Part shown: positions 49,193 to 60,813 of the stretch, piece after piece
Layout of the letters: every line of letters starts with the position of its first letter
How positions within the stretch are numbered: position 1 is the stretch's first letter
Assembly: GCA_963675135.1 (NCBI GenBank)
Contig: OY776129.1
Coordinates: 77,403,348-77,467,347 of the forward strand
DNA: 64,000 nt
DNA from: Galeopsis tetrahit
Lineage: Eukaryota > Streptophyta > Magnoliopsida > Lamiales > Lamiaceae
Direction: 5' to 3'
Notes under the pieces: model-generated
What the model saw: only the letters and a program-made list of their open reading frames with translations
What the model was told of the DNA's origin: nothing
The model's database searches: none
Translations under genes and position numbers: made by a program

Positions 49193-49634
49193 TTGCACTC
49201 AAGAGGTGGTGATTGAAGAAGACATCTTCATTTAGCAGCATTTTTCTCAGACTACATGCTTAATCTTGTCTTGTTTTTTCACCTGTTGGAGTTGGAAATT
49301 GTTGTATTTTATTATTTTTACTTCTGCCTTCTATCAAATTTTGGGTTAAAATATTTTTGGGTGATAATTAATAGTTGTACTATTAAAATGTTCACATCTA
49401 ATATTGATATATATAAATGAAAAGTGATTGTGAAATTCCAATTGTGGATTAATTCTGATTCGATGAAAGGCTTTTACATAGACTTTTTAGCTTTATAATT
49501 AATACCCAAAACTTTGTATATTCACAAATTTTCATACGTACGATCAAATTTATTTCCCATCAACAACAAACAAATCAAATTAAACAAATTATTCAAGTAA
49601 TTAAACCACCCCACAATCCAAAACCCTAGAGAGA

Positions 49635-50270
49635 TTAAGGTAATTTTTTGGCCCTGAATCTAGCAGCAAATCTGTTGAACAAGGCTAAAGCATTGCTAGT
49701 AACCTGTTGAAGATTAAGAACCTTGGCTTTGATCAAGGCCTTCGTCCTCCCCCCGAGGGCCCGGCCCGAGAGCCCGTCTATGCACGTGCTTGCATCAGTC
49801 AATGCACTGCTCATCCATGTTTGGACATTGCTTGCATGCCATATGAAATCACTACTTGTCCCATCTTCCCGCATCTGTTTCGCCTCCTTGATGCAATTTT
49901 CTAGTTGAGCAACTCCGTCGTTTATTTGGTCCAAACATTGCGTAACTGCTTCGTAATCCTTCCCCTTCGTTTGGTTGAATTTCTTAGCCAAGCCCGTGAC
50001 ATAGGCCCCGGTTGACTCAGCCCTAGTTAGGGTTACCGTAAGGGCGAATTGGGCTAATTGCTGATGACTTAGGGTTTTCGTGAAATAGCTAGCATAGGGT
50101 GATAAAGTACGAACACATAGATCACGATAGAGCGTGGTTTGACACTGTGACTCGATGAATGCCCTAGCCCTTGACCGTCGGGGGCTCACTGGGCCTTGTG
50201 CTTGAACTAGGGTTAGGGTTAGAGTTAGAATGAGAAAAGAAAGTACTAAAAACTTAGCTATTTGAGCCAT
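49635..50270 (-). CDS. Secreted pectin methylesterase/invertase inhibitor (PMEI family, 21-kDa-protein-like)
   Basis: Intronless, 211 aa. Residues 1-24 form a signal peptide (LVLSFLILTLTLTLVQAQ). The four-helix inhibitor fold is indicated by CQTTLYRDLC (first disulfide pair), QCLDQINDGVAQLENC and SSALTDASTCIDGL, followed by an NLQQVTSNALALFNRF helix. Such proteins either inhibit apoplastic PMEs as 1:1 complexes or inhibit cell-wall/vacuolar invertases; sequence alone does not tell which. The Arg/Lys-rich tail (RFAARFRAKKLP) is usual for the '21 kDa protein' group. A TATA box (complement of TATATATAG, about 50293) lies ~25 bp before the ATG, rather close. The gene lies 7 kb from PME-C, with MAP1A between. 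Confidence 0.92.
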   Translation of the reverse strand: MAQIAKFLVLSFLILTLTLTLVQAQGPVSPRRSRARAFIESQCQTTLYRDLCVRTLSPYASYFTKTLSHQQLAQFALTVTLTRAESTGAYVTGLAKKFNQTKGKDYEAVTQCLDQINDGVAQLENCIKEAKQMREDGTSSDFIWHASNVQTWMSSALTDASTCIDGLSGRALGGRTKALIKAKVLNLQQVTSNALALFNRFAARFRAKKLP

Positions 50271-50595
50271 GCCAATATTTGTATATGAGAGATGAATGAT
50301 ATATATAGAATGTGTGTGATTTGTGTTTTTTGCTTCGAGTACAAAGATGAGGATGGTATTGTGAGGTTTAAATAGAGGAGTTGTGATGAAGTGTAAGCAT
50401 TTTAAATCTCTAGAGCCAAGATCAATGGGATTAATTTACTCAATAATATTTAATTAATATATGCATGTGCTTGTAGTTTCCATGAACACGGTAAGTCATT
50501 CTTGTGGGGTTTCGAGTAAACAAGAAACCTTAATTCATGTCGGGGAAATTTGGCAAAATAAGTAACCTTATATAGGATGAAATAATTAGCTTTTA

Positions 50596-50786
50596 CTCCC
50601 TCTTTCACAAATATTAAAAAATATGATAGAATAAGTGTATAAGTAGACGTATAGAAGCGAAATGATTAAGAGTAGAAAATATAATAAAATGTACTTAAAG
50701 AGTAGTTTACTAAAGAAGAAATGAATTTTTTTAATTGAAACTAACGATAAATGAAAGTTGAAAAGCTTTAGTACGAACGGAGAGAG
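50596..50786. mobile_element. Stowaway-like MITE, 191 bp
   Basis: The tips CTCCCTCTTTCACAAATATT and, as reverse complement, CTCTCTCCGTTCGTAC are flanked by TA. Confidence 0.8.
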
Positions 50787-51098
50787 TATCTTATTTCTTA
50801 AATTGAAGTTTTAGATGATCGATCTACTCACTTTAAAATTACTATTTCCAAAGTCAAAGACCATACTTGAACCCAAGAAGAATGTGTGACAAGTAACTAA
50901 TTACTTTGGTAGCACACTAATTTTTTTGACTTTTGACTTTGCTTGATTTTAATTGATAATGAGAAAGAAAAACGTCTTCTTCGTTCTTTTTTTTTTTTTA
51001 CGTCATAAGCAACCTAAAAGCTAGATCCATCGAGTCCTAATCATATTTGCAAGACAATTTTGTTGTATGAGATGGGTCACAAAATAGATGTGAAGTAA

Positions 51099-51340
51099 GG
51101 TTGCATTTGGTTGGGTGGATTTGGGCTTATGGATTTTAAATCCACAGTCCAAATCCATTCTACATGTTTGGATTATGAACGGATTTCAAATACTTAGATT
51201 TGTGTCAATACACTTTTTTTAGTTAAAATTGAGAGAGATTTCAAATCCTCACTAAAACCATGTCATTTGAAATCCATGTATTTTTAACTTCTTTCATTTG
51301 AAATACCTTCTCAAATCAAATCCCCCATCCAAACGCAACC
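51099..51340. mobile_element. Tourist-like (PIF/Harbinger) MITE, 242 bp
   Basis: The tips GGTTGCATTTGGTTGGG and, as reverse complement, GGTTGCGTTTGGATGGG are flanked by TAA (51096..51098 and 51341..51343). Confidence 0.9.
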
Positions 51341-51344
51341 TAAA

Positions 51345-52245
51345 TGTATTTGCACCCTTAATAACCCTTACCTATTTTTACAATTACTTAATGAATTTTG
51401 ACACCCTCAAATGAGATGGTAAAGTATATATTGATAATAAAATTTTATAAATTAAATTAATATATATAAAAAATGTAATATGAGATACAAATTATATTAA
51501 AAGAAATCTTATGTAAATGACTTGATGACTTTAAATATTACTAGAAAATAAATATCTAACTCTACAACTGGATTATGATGAAATAGTGTGATCGAATTCT
51601 CAGGAGTGTTGTCGGATTCTACGCAGTCTTGTCGGAATTAAATATTGAGGAAGAACTTGTTTTAACCAGCATGATGCTAAAATGAAGGAAATAATACTTA
51701 AAAAATGAATTAAAATAAATTAAAAAAGTGGAGTAGTAAAACTGGAAAAGATCATTAATTAAAATCTCAATAATACTATATATACGTCTATACGTTAGTT
51801 GCATATATTTGACTCATGAAAAACCAATCTCAAGCAACAATCATTTTTTTTAAATGCAAGTATATGATATATTAACCAATTTTCATGAATTTCTTAATGC
51901 GTAATTTTCATAAATTATATAACGAGAACATAATTAGAAACAGAAATTAAGAAGAATAAAAAGCAAATTTCCCTGAAATTAAGAAAACAATTTATAGTTT
52001 TTCTACGCAATTCTATTCTCCAACTACAAATACAGCTTCAACCTAGCTATTTCATTTCATTTCTTATTTTATTTAGAATTTCAAAATAATCACCACGTAC
52101 GCGCCATGTATATATAGATGACAATATGACATAATATTAAAAAGTTATATTACAAGATGAATCAATTGGAATAATGGATATGTTCCAATATTCATTAAGA
52201 TTTATTAGTCTAATATATTAAAAAATCAATTAAATCAAAACTGTA
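51345..52245. other. Intergenic, no gene seen
   Basis: AT-rich DNA; the 51619..51804 minus-strand frame is unsupported. Confidence 0.5.
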
Positions 52246-52249
52246 TCCA

Positions 52250-52690
52250 GCTTTGATTTTGCTTAAACCGACTAAGTATAGATCATTGATTATAATCACG
52301 TGGCTTAACTTAATTTAGCAAATATCATGGCCCTTCCATAAGTCAATGCCTATTTGATTAAGATCCACCTTAACGATTTAATTCTTTCTTTATACTCCTA
52401 ATATTAATTATTTTTAATTTAATTTAATCTCTATCTGGTGAAGGCTTTTCTCATTAATTAGTACGTGGAGAATTCTGTCACACACATCAAGATTCTAGGG
52501 TCACGTGCGTTATTTAACGTACCAGTCCAGGTGTAATACTATGATTAATTTTTACGAGAGCGATGTCTGTTTGGAAATACTATGATTACGTTTTAAAAAA
52601 TAAATGTTTTTTTTAAAGAGAGGGAAAAAAAAAAAAAAAGATTGGTATTGATGGGCCATGGCCCAAGTAATGACCCAAAATATCAATACA
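52250..52690. repeat. Dispersed block X, copy 1
   Basis: Shares ordered phrases with 58665..59110: ATAATCACG-TGGCTTAAC, AGTCAATGCCTATTTG, AAGATCCACCTTA, CTCTATCTGGTGAAGGCTTT, CATCAAGATTC, and GATTGGTATTGATGGGCC. This is evidence of a local segmental duplication. Confidence 0.8.
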
Positions 52691-52766
52691 CTACGGGCTT
52701 GGCCCAACATTAGAACCCAATCTATGATTGTAAGTCAGAGGCCCAAACGTCCACGAACACCAAGTA

Positions 52767-53040
52767 CTCCCTCCGTCCCACAAGTATTTGCCCTACAAAA
52801 TGGACACATTTTTTTAAAAAAAAAGTGTAATGAGTAAAGTGTTGAAGGGTAATTTTATAAAGTTAAATGAATAAAGTAAAGAGAGTGGTTGAAATAAGTG
52901 TAAAAGTAATGACATTTTGTATAAATATATGAATATTGTGATGATGGGGTTTATGAAGATTTTTTTTTTAAGGTGTGCAAACAATTGTGAAATAGACGAA
53001 TATGAAAAGTGTGCAAACAGTTGTGGGATAAGTGAGAAAC
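52767..53040. mobile_element. Stowaway-like MITE with decayed right end
   Basis: The left tip CTCCCTCCGTCCCACAAGTA follows TA. Near the right end AAACAGTTGTGGGATAAGTG is a damaged complement of that tip. It carries no gene. Confidence 0.7.
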
Positions 53041-53344
53041 AAATAATAAGCCACCCTGTCATTTCATTTCTAACGTTACACAATTGTCAATTTTGCCCTT
53101 ATGTTTAGAACCTATATGAAAAAGCAGTATCTGCATCAAATGTACAACGTTACACACAATGACACATCTAAATTTTAAATTTGGGGTTATGAAAGATATT
53201 AAGTAAAATGTTGGAGTAGTATTTTTTTTGTTCCATTTTTATTTAAACATTTGTCAATCTTTTTCTTCTCATTATTCATTTAAAAATCTCCCTCAAATAT
53301 CTTTTATTTACATCCTATATCATTACTTTTAATTTAAAAATATG

Positions 53345-53955
53345 CATACTCGTTGCTGCTGGATGAATCCACAGAAGCTAACCCTGAGGTGGATGAACTA
53401 AGCTGCGTATGGACGAATGGCATTCCAAGGAAAGTGACGACATTCTCATGGAGATTATACTGCATGCATGATAAGGTGCCACAATGGTCAACCTTAGGAA
53501 AAGAGGGGCATTCATGTGAAACTGAAGACTCAGATAACCTATTCTTCCTGTGCTCATTTGTCTCACAGGTCTGGGGGAGATATATTCTTCGATTGATTCA
53601 GCAAAGCGGTTCCACATGGCCACTCAAGACTTTAACACCTCAAGAATCACATATCGACTATGGAGAAAGGCAAGGAACACATTTGGGTTCGTGTTTGGCA
53701 TGGAACTATCTGGAATATTTGGCTTTTGCAGGAATGAGGTAATTTTCAAAGGGGCAAGTTTCAATGAAGACAAGATCGTGGAGAATATCAAGTTAGCTTC
53801 TTATAGATGGCTTAAGGCTTTTAACATATTACATCATTGCCTTTGAGAATTGGACTAGAGAACCTATTATGTGTGTGAGATTGTGCTTTGTAATCTTTGT
53901 GCTTTCTTTTCCTCCCTTCTCTGTATGATGTTGTAAATGTTTGAGGTGTTCCTGA
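53345..53955 (+). pseudogene. LINE (L1-type) remnant, reverse-transcriptase C-terminal part
   Basis: Translations resemble the zinc-binding C-terminal region of plant LINE reverse transcriptases (zf-RVT): VWTNGIPRKVTTFSWRLYC, DKVPQWSTLGK, then EDSDNLFFLCSFVSQVWGR in one frame (from 53353). After a frame change come FGFVFGMELSGIFGFCRNEV and KIVENIKLASYRWLKAF (to 53846). Frame breaks and loss of the 5' part make it a dead fragment. The 3' UTR-like tail is split by the copia element at 53956 and resumes at 58348, ending in an A-rich run. Confidence 0.7.
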
Positions 53956-54153
53956 TATAGAAATTATAAGATGTTTTTCATTGAATTGATTTGAGAATTA
54001 CATTGGGGTTATTTATATACAGCATATGCGTACAGAAAATACATGAGAATTTGAATCTAACTAATCCCACAAATATAGTGATAAGATCCCACAAATATAG
54101 TGATGATAGAGTCAAAGATTTATCTAGACGTATCTAGATAATCTTTCCTTATA
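53956..54153 (-). repeat. 3' LTR of copia element
   Basis: 198 bp; identical to the other LTR except C versus A at about 54148 (ATCTTTCCTTATA against ATCTTTACTTATA). An internal 21-bp phrase with ATCCCACAAATATAGTGAT occurs twice in each LTR. Confidence 0.95.
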
Positions 54154-57100
54154 CGCCCCCGCAAAATCGACGTGCCATCGGCCACGGAGATTTTGGACCG
54201 AAGTGATTGAAAACGTGCACGAGCAAGTGGTTTTGTAAGAAGGTCTGCCAGCTGGTCGGTTGTGTTAACATAATGAACAGAGAGAACTCCTTTCGAGGCC
54301 AAGTCCCGAACAAAATGAAGATCGATCGCAATATGCTTCATCCTAGAGTGTTGAACTGGATTAAGCGCGAGACGTGTGGCACCCATGTTGTCACAAAGAA
54401 CTCGAGGCGGCACAAGGAGTGTGGTGTGAAGATCACGCAGCAAGTGGGTAAGCCAACAGATTTCGGAGGCAGCGGTTGCAAGAGCCCGATACTCGGCCTA
54501 AGTTGAGGAACGAGCAACCCCACGTTGCTTCCGAGAACGCCATGAGATGGGAGTACTCCCAAGAAAGATGATATATGCAGAATTCGACTTGCAGTCAGTT
54601 AAATCACCCGCGAAATCTGAATCTGAGTAAGCGGTAATATGAAGTAGATCAGATGGGCGTAGCAGAATTCCATGATGAAGAGTGCCTTTAATATAACGAA
54701 ATAACCGTTTCACAGCATGCCAAGCAGTGGCAGTAGGAGAAGACATATGTTGTGCCAAACGATTCACTGTGAAAGAGATATCCGGACGTGTGATCGTTAA
54801 ATATTGTAGACCTCCGATAGCACTGCGATACTCTGTCGCATCAAAAGTCCCAGGAATAACCGATGATTTGGTAGCAGCAGGAGTGCCAACAGCCTTGACA
54901 CCGTCCATTTTGTGGCGACGAAGTAGATCGACCATGTATTTATGTTGTGACAGAAATAGTCCTTCTTTGCAATGGGCCACCTCAACACCCAAAACATACA
55001 AGAGTGGCCCGAGATCCTTAACCGCAAATGTGGATTGCAAGTGCCGAGTAAGAGAATCGATCAAGGAGGACGATGATCCAGTGAGGATAAGATCGTCAAC
55101 ATAAGCTAACACAATCAGACGTTCAGAGCCGTTGTGAAGCGTAAATAAGGATGAATCGGCCTGAGATCGAGTCATGCCATAAGCTGTAAAGGCTGAACAT
55201 AAGACATCATACCAAGCCCTAGGGGCCTGCCGAAGACCATAAAGGGAACGACGGAGCAGGCAGACGTGTGAAGGCATAGATGAGTTTGTGAATCCCGGGG
55301 GTTGGCGCATGTAAACTGGCACATCTAGATTACCATGAAGAAAAGCGTTGCTAACATCAAGTTGTCGAAGGGGCCATTTTGATGTGACCGCGAGAGTAAG
55401 AACAGTGCGAATAGTTGCAGGTTTGACAACAGGACTAAAGGTTTCCTTAAAATCAATTCCGGGACGTTGATGAAAGCCTTTTGCCACAAGACGTGCCTTA
55501 TATTTATCAATCGATCCATCTGGTTTCCGTTTAATACGAAACACCCATTTGCACCCAATAATATTAGCACGGGGAGGAGGGGGAACTAGTTCCTACGTGC
55601 CATGCCTTTGTAATGCCGTAAATTCATCCGCCATTGCCTCACGCCATTGTGGAATAGATAGAGCTTGTCGAACAGTGGACGGTTCAACGTCATTCGGGAG
55701 AGGATGTTTGGTTGTAGAATTAATACGTTTTGGTTTATGAATATTGTTTTGACTACGAGTGCGCATCGTATGTTGGCGAGGAGGCTCAATGACAGGCTGT
55801 AACGGGGCTGCTGAAGTGACGGGTGGGGGCATGTCCAAGCTACTTGATGGTGGCGAGCTAGGCAGCAGCAGTGGTAATGAGATACTTGACGGCTGATCGT
55901 CAACTTGAGACAAAAATGCGACCCGTAGCAGTATCAAGACAACAATATGCACTCTGTGATGTGCTATAACCCACAAAAATACATGGTTTAGATGGAGGTG
56001 AAAGCTTCCCGGGAATATAAGGTCGAAGCCACGGAAAGCAAAGACACCCAAATATTCGCAACTTCTGATAATTTGGCGGAGCATTAAATAGCTATTCAAA
56101 TGGGCAGCGACGATTTAGAACCGGAGTTGGCATTCAATTAATCAGGTACACCGCTGTTTGAAGGGCAAAAACCCAAAAGCAATCGGGTAGATTTGCATGG
56201 CGAAGAAGTGCACGACCCACTTCCAAAATATGTCGATTACGACGTTCTGAAATCCCATTTTGTTGTGGCGTGTGAGGCGCCGTAGTTAACCAACTAATCC
56301 CAAGTTTGAGGAGAGTTGGGCGAAGCGCAAGAAATTCACCACCATTGTCAGAGTAAAAATTCCGAATTTTATGATTAAACTGTCTTTCAACGAGCGGCAT
56401 AAATTGCATGAAGATGTCATGAACTTGAGATTTTGTACGCATAGGAAAAATCTAGCAATATCTTGAATACAAGTCAACAAGAAGTAAAAAATACTTAGAA
56501 CCATCATATGCAGCGGATGTTGTGGGACCCCAAACATCAGCAAAAATATAATGCAGCGGATGTAATGCACGAAAAGATGTATACACAAACGATAATTTAG
56601 TAGATTTGCTCAAGTGACAAGATAAACAGTCATCACCCAAAACCTGGGACTTGTTCAAAACAGGTAATTGAAAATTACGAATAATAAAACGACTAGTATC
56701 CACAGACGGATGACCTAGTCGTGCATGCCAAAAGGAATTAGAAGTCCGAACGCCTACGTGAGCTGCCACAGGTGACTTAGGAGGCGGTCGAATGCCAGAA
56801 TTTAAGTGATAGACCCCGTCATGACAAGCTCCTTTAACAAGAGGGGTTCCCGTTGCTCGATCCTTAATAAGAAAGTGAGATGGAAAGAATTCCATAGAGA
56901 CATTATTATCACGAGTGAATTTGCTCACAGATAAAAGATTTCGCTGAGCAGATGGTACGCACAAAATATCAGATAGAATAAATTCACGAGCAGAATAACG
57001 TAAAATGGATTTACCCGTGTGAGAAATTGGAAGACAGGTGCCATCAGCTAGGTGCACTTCATCGGTGCCATCGTATTCCGAATGGATCGAGAGATTTGAT

Positions 57101-58090
57101 AAATCTGCAGTGAGATTGTGGGACGCACCCGAATCAACCAGCCAAGAGTTGTCATGCGGCGAGTTCAAGGGGGACGAAGCAATATTGGCCTGAGGAGGTC
57201 GACGACATGTGAGGGCAGAGTGGCCCTTGCAGCCGCACAATTGGCAGATAATAGGAGGAGAGGTGTAGGATGGACCCGGTGCACGGTTGTGTTGAGAACG
57301 ATTTGGTTGTCCTCGGTTGTGCGAGTAAGAGTGATGCTGAGAGTGTCCAGATTGTGGCTGTGAGTTCGAGCGATTACCTCGAAAATTCTGATATTGGCGT
57401 GACTTGGGGGGCTGAGACCCAGTACGACTGCTCGCGGCATTTGCAGAAGCAACTAGAGTTTTGGAAGCAGCTTCTTGGCGTTTTAGTGTGAGCTCATGCT
57501 CAAAAAGTAAATCATGAAGTTCCTCAAAGCGGAGAGGTGTTTCACGAGTCCGAATGGGACCAACGATAGAGCCATACTCCGGACCCAAGCCATTAATGAC
57601 GAAGAGGGTGAGATCATCTTGAGAGACGGGTTGATCGATGAGGGCCAATTCATCTGCCTTAGATTTAACATAGTGAAGGAATTCTGTAATGGATCTGTCA
57701 TCAATGGTGATCCATGCGGGAACGAGAGCGTCCAGCAAATAATTGAGTCAAAATACTCCATGCCTCGGCCGATGTAGCGGCTGAAGAGACAATGGGCAGC
57801 ACCTCCGGAGCAAGGGAACCAAAAATGGTAGCAAGAAGTAACTGGTCTTGCTGCATCCAGAGGGAAATTTCAGTTGCATTAGAACCATCAGCGGAGCGAC
57901 GAGGACAAGTCTTTGAACCATCGACGAAGCCGAGAAGGTTGTGTCCTTTGAGAAGCGCAAGGATATGCGCTCGCCACGAGGGATAGTTTTTATGGGAAAG
58001 TTTGATTGGGAGATCATGGCGCGCAAAGATGGGAACAAGCGGAGGAATGGTCCGCAGAGGGGTGGTAGTGATGGTCGAATCTGTCGACAT
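54120..58090 (-). pseudogene. copia polyprotein, broken
   Basis: Order on the minus strand: gag start at 58090 (MSTDSTITTT.., UBN2-like gag region); frameshift near 57740; zinc knuckle CQLCGCKGHSALTC; protease WLVDSGASHNLT; integrase zinc region HARLGHPSVD..CLSCHLSKS and core (DVWGPT, then SDNGGEF); reverse transcriptase KARLVAKGFHQRPGIDF with YVDD; RNase H ending near the 3' LTR. In-frame stops seen: TAG 56454..56452, TGA 56136..56134, TAG 56094..56092, TAG 55595..55593 and TAG 54500..54498, plus another frame change at about 55910. At least the stops near 56453 and 55594 sit where Trp is expected, consistent with G-to-A changes on the sense strand. Confidence 0.92.
54154..54168 (-). promoter_or_regulatory. 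Polypurine tract of copia element
   Basis: On the minus strand TTTTGCGGGGGCG abuts the 3' LTR. Confidence 0.6.
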
Positions 58091-58137
58091 GGTGAGGAAT
58101 AATGGAAGGGAATGAGAGTAGGGTTAGATCGTAACCG

Positions 58138-58149
58138 TATTTGATACCA
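58138..58149 (-). promoter_or_regulatory. Primer-binding site of copia element
   Basis: Minus strand TGGTATCAAATA follows the 5' LTR directly; TGGTATCA matches the initiator-Met tRNA 3' end used by most plant copia elements. Confidence 0.85.
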
Positions 58150-58347
58150 TATAGAAATTATAAGATGTTTTTCATTGAATTGATTTGAGAATTACATTGG
58201 GGTTATTTATATACAGCATATGCGTACAGAAAATACATGAGAATTTGAATCTAACTAATCCCACAAATATAGTGATAAGATCCCACAAATATAGTGATGA
58301 TAGAGTCAAAGATTTATCTAGACGTATCTAGATAATCTTTACTTATA
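58150..58347 (-). repeat. 5' LTR of copia element
   Basis: 198 bp, one mismatch to the 3' LTR. Confidence 0.95.
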
Positions 58348-58426
58348 CCTGATACACATGAATACAATTTTGTTGTTTGCAAAAAAACAAATAAAATAAT
58401 TTTTGCACTAGTAGTATATAATGAAG

Positions 58427-58656
58427 GGGTTGGTCTGCTATGGACTCGAGTGCATGTTGTGCACCCTAGTCCATGTTGCACTTTTCAGTTACTGACTTAC
58501 ACTTTTTGGTAAATGATGTTGCACTTTTCAATTATTACATACAGTTTAATAATTGAAAAGTGCAACATCATTTACCAAAAAGTGTAAGTCAGTAACTGAA
58601 AAGTGCACATGGACTAAGGTGCACAGCATGCACTCGAGTGCATACTAGACTTTACC
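58427..58656. mobile_element. Fold-back MITE, copy 2 (9-bp target duplication)
   Basis: 230-bp palindromic element of the same family as 13547..13778 (shared ACTCGAGTGCATG tips, TTACACTTTTTGGTAAATG arms). Flanks ATAATGAAG (58418..58426) and ATAACGAAG (58657..58665) are a 9-bp target duplication with one mismatch. Confidence 0.9.
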
Positions 58657-58664
58657 ATAACGAA

Positions 58665-59110
58665 GGTAATCACGACGTGGCCTTAACTTATACATACATC
58701 ACAGTCAATGCCTATTTGCTCTTTGATTGAGATCCACCTTAGATTTTATTTTTTCTTTATTCAATAGTCCTATACTTTTTTTTTAAAAAAGAAAATAATG
58801 AATTTCTTTACTACAGAATACAAGGGTAATCAAATCCCACAATTAAAACAACTCTACTCTATTATTTTAATTTAGTCTCTATCTGGTGAAGGCTTTTCTC
58901 ATTAATACACACATATCAAGATTCCAGGGCTTCACGATAATAGACAAAATGGTAAATGATAATCTCATTAAAATGTTTTTTTAGAAGAAAAAAGTGATTG
59001 GTATTGTTGGGCCGCGGCCCAAATAATGACCCTTAGAACTCAAGGATACAGAGGTACGAACCTATAGAACAGATCCTGTTCAAGTAAGGTCGTGCCCAAA
59101 TAATGACCCA
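58665..59110. repeat. Dispersed block X, copy 2
   Basis: Matches copy 1 (52250..52690) through CTCTATCTGGTGAAGGCTTT and GATTGGTATTGTTGGGCC. It also matches 62690..62870 through TCACGACGTGGCCTTAAC, CAATAGTCCTATAC and ACAAGGGTAATCAAATCC. Confidence 0.8.
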
Positions 59111-59114
59111 AGTA

Positions 59115-60640
59115 CATCTTTTCTATAATTTTTTTTTTTTTTTTTTAGCATTTTGATTCATCACTTATAAGTTTGCCGTATCCTATTTAACAAATACAAT
59201 TCCTTCTAAATTTATATTCCTACACTCCATTTTCTTTACGTATAATATTATCACTCAATTTTATTTTTATATCTTATTTTTCCTCCTTTTAATTATATCA
59301 AGTAGCGAAAAGTTTAGGCAAATATCTTCCATGACGAATATATGTATATCCCCTTATATACTAATAGAGAGTTCAAGTTGTTGATGTGTCGTCTTGTGAT
59401 GAATTTCACTTATGTGTCGTCTTGTGATGAATTTCACTTATTTGTCGAATGTTGTCGCTTATGTGTCGAATACTGAATTAATCTTATGTGTCATGATTGT
59501 AATAAATGTAGAATTTTCTATTATATATGCCATAATTTTATATACCTAATAAAAAACATTCCTTACAAAATGATAATCATAATATTTTATTAGAGATTTT
59601 AGTACTTTCCTAATGTAGCATTGTAGGAGTATCTATTTATTTTTTAATCAACCAACCAACTAACAAACTAATTAATTAATATAATTGCTTTAATTTTTAA
59701 AACATAGAAAAAGAGAGAAAAAAATAATAATAAATGTTTAAGTTTACTAATTGTAAAAAACTTTTTTTTCTTAAATACTAATGAAGAGTTTTGCGTGATG
59801 ACAGTATCGTTTTTTGATAAGTTTTGATGATGTGTGGTTTATAAGATTAATAGAATATAATGTGTCATGATTTTAATTAAAGAAATGAAATATTTAAAAT
59901 AAAGTGTCATATAATAATTTTATTAGTTAAAGAATATAGTAAACCTGACATAAAAATTTTTTGTTGGTTGAAATTTTGGGTAAGAGAAATAGTTGACTAA
60001 TATTTTATTACAAATAGTTTTTATTTAAGTTTATCTTTATATTTACTAAAGGATGCATTAAGAAAATTCTCATACTCTGCTTCTCAAATTTTTTTTGTTT
60101 GCAATTTTTTATTTTTTTAAATATACAATATGTTATAAATATTTTTTTATTAATATTTTGCGTAATACGCTAGTGCTAATCTAGTATATATATAGTGATG
60201 TTAAATACTAACACGACATCAACCGCTCTTCAAATTAAGCATCATCACTGGATATGCATGCAGGCTAGCTTAACAAGAAAAAATTGAAAAAAATGGATAT
60301 TGAGATAATTGACGAGTACTCTTCCCAAGCTCATGACCCGCTTATCGACTACAGGGCCTCCAACTCTGAAACTTCGATCCTCGTCATACAAAAGAACCTC
60401 ATGTACCACCAACAATTCCAAAAAAAAAAAAAAAAAAACAATAAAAAAATACAGAAAGTTATTTACACTAAAAAAATGTGGAGATTAACGGCTGACTTTT
60501 TGTGAGCCATCAATTCGTCGCAAATTGCGACGAATTTGCAAAGGATTTGGTCAAATGGTTGAGGTCAACAAGATTTACGACATAGTAATTAATTATTGTT
60601 GCAAATTACGATGGAATTTGGACCGAACTTCCACCGAGGA
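59115..60640. other. Intergenic, no gene seen
   Basis: AT-rich. A ~32-bp unit with ATGTGTCGTCTTGTGATGAA is tandemly repeated twice at about 59381..59440, followed by weaker TTATGTGTCGAAT copies. The plus-strand frame at 60284..60505 has no recognisable domain and includes poly-A-encoded lysines; not called. Confidence 0.5.
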
Positions 60641-60652
60641 TTGAGGAAGGAA

Positions 60653-60813
60653 AACAACACTGTTATGATTCGATTTGCGACGAAAATGACGTCCGTCGCA
60701 GTATAGTCGTTGTCATAGGGTCCCTCCCTCATGAACAACACTGTTATGATTCGATTTGCGACGAAAATGACGTCCGTCGCAGTATAGTCGTTGTCATAGG
60801 GTCCCTCCCTCTT
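60653..60813. repeat. Two tandem copies of an ~80-bp unit with GACG motifs
   Basis: The unit starts AACAACACTGTTATGATTCG, contains TTTGCGACGAAAATGACG, and recurs at about 60733 with near-perfect identity. A nearby palindrome TTCGTCGCAAATTGCGACGA (about 60512) shares the GCGACGA motif. Confidence 0.88.

Larger units (their letters stand above)
53956..58347 (-). mobile_element. Ty1/copia LTR retrotransposon, 4.4 kb, coding-defective
   Basis: Transcribed on the minus strand. 198-bp LTRs (53956..54153 and 58150..58347) differ by a single base. Target duplication CCTGA (53951..53955 and 58348..58352). The LTR tips are TATA..TATA rather than TG..CA. The primer-binding site and purine tract lie at the expected places. 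The internal region encodes gag, protease, integrase, RT and RNase H in copia order but is broken by stops and frameshifts. It is inserted in the 3' tail of a LINE remnant. Confidence 0.95.

Noticed and set aside
53550..53846. 98-aa open frame treated as its own gene
   Set aside because: It is the shifted frame of the same LINE remnant.
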